Below are positions 24,809-35,772 of a stretch of 64,000 nucleotides of DNA, in pieces. A program made the position numbers and the translations under genes. Position 1 is the stretch's first letter. Each line of letters opens with the position of its first letter. The DNA lies in NCBI GenBank assembly GCA_033297075.1, contig MU858077.1, forward strand, positions 186,001 to 250,000. Reading direction: 5' to 3'. This stretch comes from Rhypophila decipiens. Lineage: Eukaryota > Ascomycota > Sordariomycetes > Sordariales > Naviculisporaceae. The notes beneath the pieces were generated by a model. The model was not told the origin of the DNA. It ran no database searches and was given only the letters and a program-made list of their open reading frames with translations.

Positions 24809-26576
24809 ATGTACCTCTCAAGGGCAATGACAGGGATTAGCTCCCTGTGCACTTCAATTTCGCGACAAAGAAAATCGAGCCTCATCTCTCAAGTCCTGTT
24901 GGCGTCAAGACCGCGGAGGACAGTCACCTCAACTGCCATCCCGCCGCAAAATGAGCTCAACAGCCCATTCCGGGTTGCCGTCATCGGCTCCGGACCGGCA
25001 GGTTTTTACACAACCTACCGGCTCATGTCCAAAGTTCACGGCGCAAGAGTCGACATGTATGAGGCCTTGCCTGTGCCGTTTGGTCTTGTCAGGTTCGGCG
25101 TTGCTCCAGATCATCCAGAGGTCAAGGTAAAATGGTCTCGACCATATAGCGTTGTCATGAAATACATGTATGGATAATAAGACAAGAAATATTCTGACAT
25201 TCAGGTCTCACCTGTAGAATTGTCGCGAGAAATTTGAACAAGTGGCTGGCTCGCCACACTTTACTTTTGTCGGAAACGTCTCAGTTGGAGACCAACCAGG
25301 CCACCCCGAAGCTGGGAGGGTACCGCTGGGGAGCTTCCTCCGGCACTATCACGCCGTGGTGTTTGCCTACGGCTCGAGCAAAGACAAGACGCTCGGGATC
25401 CCAGGCGAGTCCAGCCTGAAGGGAATCTACTCAGCCCGCGAGTTTGTAGGCTGGTATAATGGCCTACCCGAGCACGCCGACCTAGCCCCGGACCTCACCC
25501 AGGGCGACGAGGCAGTCATCATCGGCCAAGGCAACGTAGCTCTCGACGTTGCGCGCATGCTCCTCGAAGACGTCGATGTACTTCGTAAATCAGACATCAC
25601 AGCCCACGCTCTAGAGACTTTGTCAAAAAGCACAATAAAACGAGTCCATGTGGTCGGTCGCCGTGGGCCAATGCAAGTACGTAACCATGGCACCACGGCC
25701 CCTATTTCTCAGACAACGACAACAACAACACTAACTCCTCCTCCCAAGGCGGCCTTCACAATAAAGGAAGTACGCGAACTAATGAAGCTCCCGTCTGTGT
25801 CTTTCCACCCAGTCGACGAATCCTTGGTACCGTCCGACATAAAAACCCTCCCCCGAGCACCCAAACGTCTGATGGAGATCCTCTTAAAATACTCCAACCA
25901 ACCCTCCTCTTCACGGTCAAAATCCTGGTCCCTAGACTTCTGCCTATCCCCCAAGTCCTTCCTCCCAGACCCATCCTCCGCCTCCCAACTCGGCTCCACA
26001 GAATTCGAACGCACCTCGCTATCAGACCCCTTCAGCCCAAACGCCTACGCCCTCGGCACAAACTCTCACATCACAGTTCCCTCCTCGATCGCCTTTCGCT
26101 CGATAGGCTACAAATCCACCCCGCTAGGCGAGTTCGCCGACATAGGCGTCCCCTTCGACGAGCGCCGCGGCGTGATAAGCAACGACGGCCACGGACGAGT
26201 CTGGCACGAAGAGCGTACTCAGGATGCTGCACGGACATATGGCCACTTTCCGGGCTTGTATTGTGCCGGCTGGGTCAAGAGGGGTCCTACGGGCGTTATT
26301 GCGTCTACCATGGAGGATGCCTTCAACACTGCGGATGCCATTGTTGAGGATTTGAAAGGCCGGCTGCCGTTTCTGAACCGGCATGGAGATAAAGAGAAGG
26401 GTGTGGCGGGCTGGGAAGGCGTTCGGGCCGAGACGGGACTGGACAAGAAAGCTAGGGTTGTGCGGTGGGAGGATTGGCTGAAGATTGATGCCGCTGAGAG
26501 GGAACGTGGGAAGGGGGAGGGCAAGGAGAGGGAGAAGTTCACTAGGACCGCGGATATGTTGGCTGTTTTGGGGTAA
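24809..26576 (+). CDS. ARH1: Mitochondrial NADPH:adrenodoxin/ferredoxin reductase
   Basis: Matrix flavoprotein passing electrons from NADPH to ferredoxin for Fe-S cluster assembly and related reactions (family knowledge). Three exons: 24809-25126, 25218-25676 and 25749-26576. The first intron (25127-25217) has donor GTAAAA and joins PEVK to NCREKF; the second (25677-25748, 72 nt, no stop) would add 24 Thr/Pro-rich residues if retained, but its splice sites are good and removal joins GPMQ to AAFTIKE as in the family. The N-terminal 45 residues are Ser/Arg-rich with no acidic residue, a good matrix presequence. The FAD motif [15 protein letters not shown] lies at about 56-70, [20 protein letters not shown] follows, the NADP motif [15 protein letters not shown] is mid-protein, and [11 protein letters not shown] lies near the C-terminus. 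It converges on ETF alpha with 129 bp between the stops. Confidence 0.95.
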
Positions 26577-26705
26577 ATGTCTGTTTGTCAGCGTGGCTGG
26601 CCCCAGAACAAACTATTCACCTATATGTATAGAGGTATATATAAGACAGGCGGAACATGATGGAAACTGCACAATGTCTTTTTGTCATTCAAGTTGGAAT
26701 CAAGA

Positions 26706-27838
26706 TTACGCTTTGCTCAGCTTCTCAGTCAACTCGGGCACCTTCTCAAACAGGTCGCCCACAAGTCCAACATCCGCCACCTGGAATATGGGCGCATCGG
26801 CGTCCTTGTTGATGGCCGCAATCACCTTGCTGTCCTTCATACCTGCCAAGTGCTGGATCGCACCCGAAATACCCACAGCCATGTACAGCTGGGGCGCCAC
26901 GACCTTTCCAGTCTGCCCCACCTGCAAGCTGTTGTCGGCATAGCCGCTGTCAACAGCCGCGCGGGAAGCTCCAACGGCGGCCCCGAGCGAGTCCGCGAGC
27001 GGGAGCATAATCCGGTCAAACTCTTCCTTGGACTTGAGACCACGACCGCCGGAAACGACCTTGCTGGCCGTGGCGAGATCCGGCCTGTCAGACTTGGCGA
27101 GATCCTCCGACACCCACTCCGTCGCGCTCTCCACCTTGGCATCTACACCGTCCTCGATGGTCGCCGAGCCATCGGCGATCTCGGCCGCGGGGAAGGCTGT
27201 CCCGCGGATGGTGATGATCTTGATGGCGTCCGACGACTCCACTGTGGCAATGGCGTTTCCAGCATAGATGGGCCGGACGAACGTCTTCTCGTCCTCGATG
27301 GCAGTGATGTCTGAGATTTGTTGCGAGTCGAGGAGGGCGGCCACGCGGGGGAGGAGGCTCTTGCCGAATGCCGTGTGGCCGGCGATGACGTGCGTGTATC
27401 CTCCATTCTTAATGTTCTCCACTAGCAGTGGCGCAAAGTTCTCGGGGAGCCCCTGATTTTGTCGCAAGCCTTGTTAGGAACAACAATTCGTGGGGTTTCA
27501 GCATTTGTTCGCCTCTAGAGAAGAGCACCAACCTTGTCGTAAGCACCGTTTTCCACTGCGATAATCTTCTCAACACCCGCAACCTTGGCCGCCTCCTCCG
27601 CGACAGCCTTGATGCTGCTTCCGGCAACGAATCCGTGTACGGAGCCACCCAGCTTCTGTGCGGCGGTAATGGCACTCAGAGAACCCGTGTTGAGCTTTCC
27701 GTATTTTTGTTCGAGGACTGCTAGGGCAGATAATAACCGACGCAGGGCCGCCGGGCATCCTGTGACAACGGCCGAGGCCCCCAACCGGGGACGGGCAGCG
27801 AGCCCCGAAATTGATCGCAAGCCGGTCGACAGTAGCAT
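26706..27838 (-). CDS. Electron transfer flavoprotein alpha subunit, mitochondrial
   Basis: Alpha subunit of the matrix ETF heterodimer, which takes electrons from acyl-CoA and other dehydrogenases and passes them to ETF:ubiquinone oxidoreductase (family knowledge). Two exons, 27838-27533 and 27452-26706, encode 350 residues, the usual length. The intron (27453-27532) starts with the less common donor GTTGGT and is phase 0, joining AYDK to GLPENF. The first 30 residues are Arg/Ser/Leu-rich with no acidic residue, a matrix presequence. The C-terminal FAD domain is clear: [12 protein letters not shown], then [37 protein letters not shown] and GLVGD. The partner beta subunit is not in the window. 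It is divergent from the Rsc8 gene across 657 bp. Confidence 0.96.
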
Positions 27839-28495
27839 GGTATGCGGTTTGAATAAAAGTCTATCGGGTGAAAGGATTCCGGGGTATGCGCTGAGTGGAC
27901 AAGGTTGACGAGGGAGAAGTAGGAACAAGGTGAAAGTCTCTCTATGTCGTCTAGCTTGCGCCCGGGTTCGGGTTCTGGGGCAAAGGCGTGCACTTCGATC
28001 AATGACGGCCTGTGACGGCCCGAGGTTAGGCGATGTCATGCTCTGCTCTTGCTGGTGTGGCGCAATGCCCTGTGGCTGTCGCAAGTGGTTCAACCTGGAA
28101 ATGCCAAACCAAGTGGGGCTGGAGCATCTCATACGTGGACACGTGAGCTCCTCGCTGACTAACCAAGCCAAATGCAGGGGCTAGGTAACAGGAAGAAAGG
28201 CTGGGGGGTCTGAGCGGCGAGCAGCGCTTCACCTTAGCCCGGCGCGAATATTTCTCCAAACGCGACGACATCACGAACCACTCCCGGCTGGCTATCGCGA
28301 AATCGACAGTTTGCGCCGCCAAAAGTCTCCATCTCATCGTCCCCCGATTTGAATCCGTCGCATTCAGTTAATCTCCACCAGCACACACCTATTTGGCGCC
28401 CCGTTTCATCTTTTTTTCCGTCTCTGTTTAGGTGGCAGTCGAGCATTTGAATTTTGTCCAACAGCCATCCCTTTCTCATCAACCTTGTCGTCGCC
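27839..28495. promoter_or_regulatory. Divergent promoter region, ETF alpha / Rsc8
   Basis: This 657-bp spacer lies between two divergent starts. Short frames continue upstream of both ATGs but contain no domain, and I see no strong core-promoter motif. Confidence 0.5.
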
Positions 28496-30672
28496 ATGGA
28501 GGAGGGATCGGTCAACTACGGCACACCAAACAATGGCGCATCGCCGGACGCCAATCCGATTCTAGCGCAACCCCCTCTTCCCGATGTTGTTGGCTCTGGC
28601 TCCAACGAAGGTAGGCAAACTGCCACTGCTATTGCTTTCGACCTCGGCTCTCTAACCATGACCTTGGCGGACGTGCAGACGTGCAAATGGGCGAAGGAAT
28701 CGAACTCGCGATCAAACAGGACAACACAACACCTGCACCCGGCACTTCATCAGACAATCCGCTCAACGCGCCCGAGGGCCCCCCTGCCGAGACGACTGCC
28801 AGAGAGGATGAGGAGATGGGCGATGCCCCAAAGGATGAGGCGGCTCAGAACGGCGAGGGCCAGACCACCGGCGAAGGCGCAACCGACGTAAAAACAAAGG
28901 AGTCGATTGAGAATGCAGCGAGAGAACACTTGATCTCACAAACCCATTCCATAGTGCTTCCTTCCTACAGCACATGGTTCGACATGGGGGCCATTCACAA
29001 CATCGAGCGAAAGGCACTGCCCGAGTTCTTCAACAACCGAAACCGAAGCAAGACACCGGCCGTCTATAAAGACTACCGCGACTTTATGATCAATGCCTAC
29101 CGTCTGAACCCTGTCGAGTATCTCACCGTCACTGCTTGCCGACGTAACCTGGCTGGAGATGTTTGCGCCATCATGCGCGTGCATGCCTTCCTGGAACAGT
29201 GGGGTCTGATTAACTATCAGGTGGGCACATTTGCTCTCCCTATTCCTGCCTTGTACCGTCGCTAACTTGAATCAAAGGTTGATGCTGATCAACGTCCTTC
29301 GCACGTCGGTCCACCCTTTACGGGTCATTTCAGGATTATTTGTGATACGCCCCGAGGCCTGCAACCATGGCAGCCCGCTGCCGATCCGGTCGTTGCCGAG
29401 GGGAAGCAGAACAAGGATACGGAATCCAAAGCAAGCGCGGCTCCGGCGCCCAAGCCGGAGCTCAACTTGGAAGTTGGCCGAAATATCTACGAAGCCAATG
29501 CCAAGAACAACAAGCTCAACAAGACGGAAAACAAGGCCAACGGCGAGACACCCGCAGCCAATGGCACGTCTGGATTGGAAGAGCTCACCAAAGCGCCAAC
29601 CATCAAGATCAACTGCTCCAACTGTGGAGTTGACTGCACAAGAGTTTACTACCACAGCTCACAATCAGATCCCGGTGCCAAGAACAAGTCCGATTTATGC
29701 CCAAGCTGCTTCCTCGAAGGTCGGCTGCCTGGGAACCAAACGGCCGCACACTACACCCGGATGGAGAACCCATCATACACATCTATTCTCGATCGCGATG
29801 CGCCGTGGAGTGATGCCGAGACCTTGAGACTCCTAGAGGCATTAGAACGCTACGATGAGGACTGGGGAGAGATCGCTGAGTATGTTGGAACCAGAACACG
29901 CGAGGAGTGCGTTCTCCAGTTCTTGCAGCTAGACATTGAGGACAAGTACCTGGAATCCGAGAAGGTAGAGGCACCAGTCGGTCTGCAGATGCTAGGGAGC
30001 CATGGTGGGCAACTTCCGTTCAGCCAGGTCGACAATCCCGTCATGTCGGTAGTTGGCTTCCTGGCGAGTCTTGCGGATCCCGCCACCACTGCGGCCGCTG
30101 CGAACAAGTCGGCCGAGGTGCTCAAGCAAAATCTGCGGGACAGGCTGGAAGGCTCAAAACCCGACGGCCTGGAGGCCAACGGGAAGGGCAAGGAGAAGGA
30201 GGGCGCTGACTCTATGGAGGTCGACAAGGAAGATACCACGGTTGCCAAGTCGTCCACCAGCTCGCTGGCCAACATACCTCTGGCGAGCATGGGCGCAAGA
30301 GCCGGCGGTCTCGCCTCTCACGAAGAGCGGGAAATGACCCGCCTGGTCTCGGCGGCTGTCAACGTCACGCTCGAGAAGATGGAGCTGAAGCTCAAGTACT
30401 TCAATGAGATGGAGGCGATCCTCCAGGCCGAGAGACGGGAGCTGGAGCGCGCCCGGCAGCAACTCTTCCTCGACCGGCTGTCTTTCAAGAAACGCGTGCG
30501 CGAGGTCCAGGAGAGCCTCAAGACGGCTGCTACGATTGGTGGCGAGCAGGGCGCCAAGATGGCGCAGGAGCTGGCTATGGACGGTGATCGCATGAGCTTC
30601 CACGCCTCACCTGCCGTCGGGGCGGTACAGCCGCTCAGCGCGGACGGTCAGATCAAGAGCTACGAGGCCTAG
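28496..30672 (+). CDS. RSC8: SWI/SNF-RSC complex subunit Rsc8/Swi3
   Basis: Core scaffold subunit of SWI/SNF-family nucleosome remodellers in the nucleus. Three exons, 28496-28610, 28679-29220 and 29278-30672, encode 683 residues; the introns (68 and 57 nt) have donors GTAGGC and GTGGGC and branch sites TCTAAC and GCTAAC. Domain order is an acidic Gly/Thr-rich N-terminus; SWIRM at about 120-215 ([17 protein letters not shown] to [15 protein letters not shown]); a ZZ zinc finger near 335-370 ([13 protein letters not shown]); SANT at about 390-440 ([32 protein letters not shown]); and a C-terminal leucine-zipper coiled coil at about 590-660. The frame continues after the TAG for 44 more protein-like codons to a TGA at 30805 (see findings). 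It is divergent from ETF alpha. Confidence 0.96.
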
Positions 30673-32364
30673 GGGGCTTCGCAGCATGAGATGGCTCGAG
30701 GCGCTGGGGTTGGCATCGTCGCTGGAGGCGGTCATGGTGGTGGTGTTGGCAGCGGGTATAGCACACCTATACCGATGTACTACAATTCACCCTACAGCGG
30801 CCATTGACATGATTTTTCTTATTGGGCTCCCTTGAAGTATTTCTTTTTCTTGTCTTTGATATCTAAGGTGTCCCGGGTTGGGGTGGAGCACATTTCAGTG
30901 AAGGCAGTTTTAATAAGGTCCTGCTTTGTTTATTTTTTGTTCTTTTTGTATGTAAACTATGCGGTGTTTATTTTGTGAAGCTCATGTGTTATTAAATACC
31001 CGCTCCCGCTTGCTCCAGAGTGTGGTCAGGTGTGGGTGGCATTCGGCTTGTAACGGGAGGACTAAACGGGATTTATTTACCTCTATTTGGCTCACTTGTG
31101 TTTTTTGTATTTGTCCTGTATGTGCGTGCTTGTGTAGTTTCTGCCTCTCTTACAAGTCGGCAAAATGGCGGGGATAATATATGATGGGATGTGGTTTGAA
31201 TGCGCTGTTTTCGTGTCGTACGGATACCCAAGTGCTTTCAAGTATTTGAATACGTACACAGAGTCGTTTGACCTTATTCTCCAATTGAATACGTGAGTAC
31301 CAACACCAACACTAGGCGATGCATTTGTATTTTTATGCTTAGAGCGCTCAAATCCAGAGTCCACGTTCTGGACACGAGTTGCAGTTTGAAACGGCTTAAC
31401 ACGCGAGTTTATTTCGAGCTGAGTGAAGAGAAAAAGCATGTGAACGAAGGTCCTCCGTCCGTCTGACGTCGTGACCTCTCGTCGTCCATTGGATCCACTA
31501 GCCCGCGTGCGTTGAGCCGCTTCCACAATCGAAAAAGAGTCTTGTTACTTGCAGCATATGAGCCAGTCAGGACGGCGTGAACTGCTTAAGAACTGAGCTG
31601 AAATACTGGATGGCAATTTTAGCAGATCTCGGCGAGAAGGAAACTCGAATTGGAGGGAGGAGGGTTTCTCAATTGTATCATTTGTATCAGTCTCTGTCCA
31701 GTATTTGTATCCCCAGGTACTGCTGACTCGCTGGTTGTCGGCAGTCCCAAGACGGCAGCGCCCCCGACCCCCCCCCCCCCCCAATAAAAACTTGCCTCGG
31801 TTAGTCGGACAAGCACACCCATTGTACCACGGCATTCCATCGCTTTCACATCCTCCCATCCGATCCATAATACCGAACTTCTGCGTGATTGATTACCTAC
31901 CTGAGGTCCTACCTCCCCTGTTTTAAGAAAGTGCCTAGGCTCACTCTCATCAGCTGGAGTATTATTATATTGTGAGGGCCCAGAAAAGGCTCGTGAAGAA
32001 AGACGACTGCAAAGAAAGGGCGAGAGAGAATTCCTTTGTGAACTGGCTTGGACGAGGACAACAGACAACACACAACAGGTATGCGTAGTAGGACGCTGTT
32101 TTGTTGTTAGCTGATACTTGAAGGTGTTCCAACTTTTTGCGCCGACCTGAACGGCACACAACGCTATCGCCCCGCGGTCCCGGGCCCCGTCGCGAGTCGC
32201 AAAACCAAATCCTAAATTCCCACAGGCTCTCTCCTTGTATCTTCCCGCCTGTCACCTGCGCTCGGCTTGCCTTCTCAACCGCACCCCTACCCTCTTTCTT
32301 TTCCCCCCCGATCCACCCACACATAATAGCACACGACACCACATAGCACACATTCGCAGTTGGG
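30673..32364. other. Intergenic region, Rsc8 to carnitine acetyltransferase
   Basis: It begins with the in-frame 44-codon extension after the Rsc8 stop (30673-30807) and then becomes T-rich 3' UTR-like sequence. No gene is seen in the middle. A C15 run lies at 31768-31782. The last few hundred bases are pyrimidine-rich and probably hold the promoter and leader of the next gene. Confidence 0.55.
31768..31782. repeat. C15 homopolymer
   Basis: An uninterrupted run of 15 C in non-coding DNA, about 580 bp upstream of the carnitine acetyltransferase start. Confidence 0.9.
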
Positions 32365-34531
32365 ATGTTGCCCTCGATTTTACGGACTCAGAGTCGGTCT
32401 TCCATCTCCAGGAACCTTGTTAGACAGAGCGCGACATCAAAAGCGAGCCCGCTGGTTCGTACCTCTTGCTCCTGCTCCTCTTCTCGCCTGTACATCTGAA
32501 GCCCGAACCGAACATTGGCTGACATTTTTTTTCCACCAGAGAGTCTCAATGGCGCAAACAAGCAGACGGGGCAACAGCTCCCTCCCGGCAGGTATGCTCT
32601 CTCGCTTTCGACGCATGTCCGGACGACTCGAAAAGCTAACCACCAACTGCCACAGGCTATGTCGAGGACAAGTCCAAGGGGCCCATGCTCCGCTTCCAGG
32701 AGTCCCTCCCGCGTCTCCCGGTACCAAGCCTAGAAGAGACGGCTGCTCGTTACCTCAAATCGCTCAAGCCAATCCTCTCCCAGTCCGAGCTCGAAGCCAG
32801 CACCAAGGCGGTGCAAGAGTTCATTGCTCCCAATGGACCTGGCCGCAAACTGCAGGAGAAGCTGGTGGCGAGGCGCGAGGACCCCAAGGTCAAGAACTGG
32901 ATGTACGAGTGGTGGAACGAGGCAGCCTACCTCGCCTACCGGGACCCGGTCGTCCCGTATGTCAGCTATTTCTACTCACATCGCGATGACCGGAGGAGGC
33001 GTGACCCCGCCAAGCGCGCGGCTGCCATCACCACCGGCGTGCTCGAGTTCAAGAAGATGGTGGACCAGGGCACGCTCGAGCCCGAGTACATGAAGAAGCT
33101 TCCCATCTGCATGGACAGCTACAAGTACATGTTCAACTGCAGCCGTGTAGCGGCCAAACCTGCCGATTACCCCGTCAAGTTCGACCCCAACGAGCACAAG
33201 CACATCCTGGTCATCCGCAAGAACCAGTTCTTCAAGGTTGCCCATGAGGTTGGCGGCAAGCAACTCAACACGGCTGAGCTTGAACAGGCCTTCCGCCGTG
33301 TTTACGAGCTCGCCTCCTCCCAGCGTGCCCCAGCCGTCGGCGCCCTCACATCCGAGAACAGAGACATCTGGACCGATGCCCGGGCCACACTCCTTGCCGC
33401 GGACGCTGGCAATGCCAAGGCTCTCGAGCTCATCGAGTCGGCCTCGTTCGTCGTCTGCCTCGACGATGCTACCCCTGTGACGCTCGAGGAGAGGGCCCAC
33501 GCCTACTGGCATGGTGATGGTCAGAACCGGTGGTACGACAAGCCCCTCCAGTTCATCGTCAATGACAATGGCACCTCGGGCTTCATGGGCGAGCACAGCA
33601 TGATGGACGGCACTCCCACCCACCGTCTCAACGACTACGTCAACGATGTCATTTTCAACAACAAGCTCGACTTCTCCGATCCCACCGTCCGCTCCAACCT
33701 CCCCGAGCCCCAAGCGATCAAGTTTGTCGTCAACAAGGAGGTCCGGAGCGAGATTGACCGGGCCGTCAAGGACTTTACCTCTGTCATTGGGCAGCACGAG
33801 CTCGCCGTCCAGGCCTACCAAGGCTACGGCAAGGGCCTCATCAAGAAGTTCCGCTGCTCACCCGACGCCTACGTCCAGATGATCATCCAGCTCGCCTACT
33901 ACAAGATGTACGGCAAGAACCGCCCCACCTACGAGTCGGCCGCCACCCGCCGCTTCCAGCTGGGCCGTACCGAGACCTGCCGCACCGTCTCCGAGGCGAG
34001 CGTCGCCTGGTGCAACGCCATGAACGACGCCAACACCGACGACAAGACCCGGGTAGAGCTCTTCCGAAAGGCCATCGACTCGCACCTCGAGTACATCTCT
34101 GCCGCCTCGGATGGCAAGGGTGTCGATCGCCACCTCTTTGGCCTGAAGCGTCTGTTGGAGGCGGGCCAAGAGGTCCCTGCCCTCTACAAGGACCCCGCCT
34201 ACAGCTACTCTAGCTCGTGGTATCTGTCTACCAGCCAGCTGAGCTCCGAGTTCTTCAACGGATACGGATGGAGCCAGGTTATCGATGACGGATTCGGTAT
34301 CGCCTACATGATCAATGAGAACAGGTAAGGCTTTAGCTTGCCTCCGACTCCATTTGTCTTGTGTCTTGTGCGGCCCTTGCTAACACGTCATTTCCTTTCA
34401 ATAGCATCAACTTCAACATCGTCTCCAAGGGTCTCGGCAGCAACAAGATGAGCCACTACCTCAACGAGGCGGCCGGCGAGATGCGCGACCTGCTTATCCC
34501 CACCATCGAGGCCCCCAAGGCCAAGCTTTAA
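32365..34531 (+). CDS. CAT2: Carnitine O-acetyltransferase, dual mitochondrial/peroxisomal
   Basis: Transfers acetyl groups between CoA and carnitine, shuttling acetyl units between peroxisome, cytosol and mitochondrion. Exons are 32365-32454, 32540-32591, 32656-34324 and 34405-34531 (645 residues). Exon 1 encodes an ideal matrix presequence (MLPSILRTQSRSSISRNLVR) and joins in phase 0 via donor GTTCGT, the less certain junction. Exon 2 contains a second in-frame ATG at 32549 (MAQTSRRG) that would give a form without the presequence. The last residues are AKL, a PTS1 signal. The catalytic block GEHSMMDG carries the active-site His, with FRCSPDAYVQMIIQLAYY and RTETCRTVSEASVAW behind it. The PTS1 plus two starts matches the dual-localised Cat2/AcuJ type (established in yeast and Aspergillus). 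Confidence 0.95.
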
Positions 34532-35007
34532 AAACAGGCTTTCATATCTCTGAAGCCTTTGGTTGCAATTCTCTATAAGCGAAAGCAAGCATATCTCTTA
34601 CATAGCTCTAAATTTTTATTGGCGAGAAGCAAGATAGACGATCATTTGTATGTTTGTGTATTAGTGTTGTGCTTGAAGTTGGATAGATTTCTTTTGCTTG
34701 GCTGGCTATCATATGTGCGATTTGCGTCATAGACGGACCTCTTTTCAGAAAGATTTGCTGCTTGTTGCTGCGTCGTTGTGATGATGATTGTGTAGCATTT
34801 GCTCATGATATCACCAAGTACTATATATACAACAACTATTCGTATCGTCGTTGTCATATATCTTGACATGATCTGGGAGGATATTTGGTGCTCAAGACCT
34901 CATCATCTTGGCGGGCGAATTTTTCTTCTTCTTCTTGTTCTTCTTCTTGGGACTCTAGTGTGATTCGGATAAGCCGTAGCTAAGGTATTTGCCAAGGCGT
35001 TGTAGTA
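34532..35007. other. 3' flank of carnitine acetyltransferase
   Basis: AT-rich 3' UTR-like sequence including a TTC-rich stretch at about 34922-34950. No gene is seen. Confidence 0.5.
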
Positions 35008-35214
35008 CAGCATTCCACGGTAAATACCTATTCAAGTTGTTTTACCTGGTTAACAAAGTTGCTAGGCCTGTGAGTGACCTTGTCAATGCATATTCTCTAT
35101 AAAAACAACGCATTTACTTGGCTTGTAAAGGGTCCATTGGACTATATATCAAGGCCTTTCAAGTCGCGGCCAGGACCCTGGTCACGTAGTGCAGTACTTT
35201 ACCGTGGAACACTG
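35008..35214. mobile_element. 207-bp non-autonomous TIR element (MITE) with TA target duplication
   Basis: The ends form an inverted repeat: left 35008-35024 reads CAGCATTCCACGGTAAA, and the complement of 35214-35198 reads CAGTGTTCCACGGTAAA, 15 of 17 identical. Both ends are flanked by TA (35006-35007 and 35215-35216), the target duplication of the Tc1/mariner-pogo superfamily. There is no coding capacity. Size, CAG termini and TA site resemble fungal mimp-like MITEs in architecture, though I do not claim sequence identity. It sits between the convergent 3' ends of carnitine acetyltransferase and CAP. Confidence 0.6.
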
Positions 35215-35772
35215 TAGATCATACCCGATGGTCTCTTTGAAGGACAGTTAGTCATGTAAAAGAACAGACCAATAGGCAGAATTGCACGTACAGCAAACAC
35301 AGCAGCCCGGTACAAGTCATAACGCGTACCCGTTCTGTAGACGAGTACCAAAATATAAGTGGATTTTTCTATTCATTACGTGACCAGGCCGAGATGGAGA
35401 GAAGAAATATCTGGAGAGCAGGACCGTGGTAGGTATATAACAGTTCAACAAGACGGCAAAAACAAAATCCCACGAACCAAGAATTTTACAAGACGGCAGA
35501 CAGATTCCAAAACCAGAACTCGCTAACAATAACTTCTCATCCCCTATGGGCCCCTTCTACTGTACATGTAATGGGTGGTACATCCCAAGAGTTCAAGCAA
35601 ATAACAATGTAGGTAGATGCAATCCTAGAAACCAGAACTGCGCTATCAACTACTCCTCCTCCTCCTCCTCCTCCTCCTCCTCAACCCTCGATTCCCTCAG
35701 CCCCTGCCGCCTGTGCAGTGAAAACATGGGGAACGAATCGACTTCTTTATATTTGCCAAGTTTCACGGCTTC
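35215..35772. other. Intergenic sequence and 3' flank of CAP
   Basis: No gene is seen. It contains a (CTC)10 tract at 35653-35682 close to the CAP stop, probably within that gene's 3' UTR. Confidence 0.5.
35653..35682. repeat. (CTC)10 microsatellite
   Basis: Ten perfect CTC triplets, about 90 bp downstream of the CAP stop codon on the opposite strand (GAG in the transcript). Confidence 0.85.

Noticed and set aside
25677..25748. In-frame continuation through the second ferredoxin reductase intron
   Set aside because: The 72-nt segment has no stop, but it has donor GTACGT and a proper acceptor, and would insert a Thr/Pro-rich stretch into a conserved NADP-binding region, so it is treated as an intron.
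32976..33821. 281-codon minus-strand frame
   Set aside because: It is antisense to the carnitine acetyltransferase exon, with a Val/Gly/Asp-rich composition from mirrored codons.
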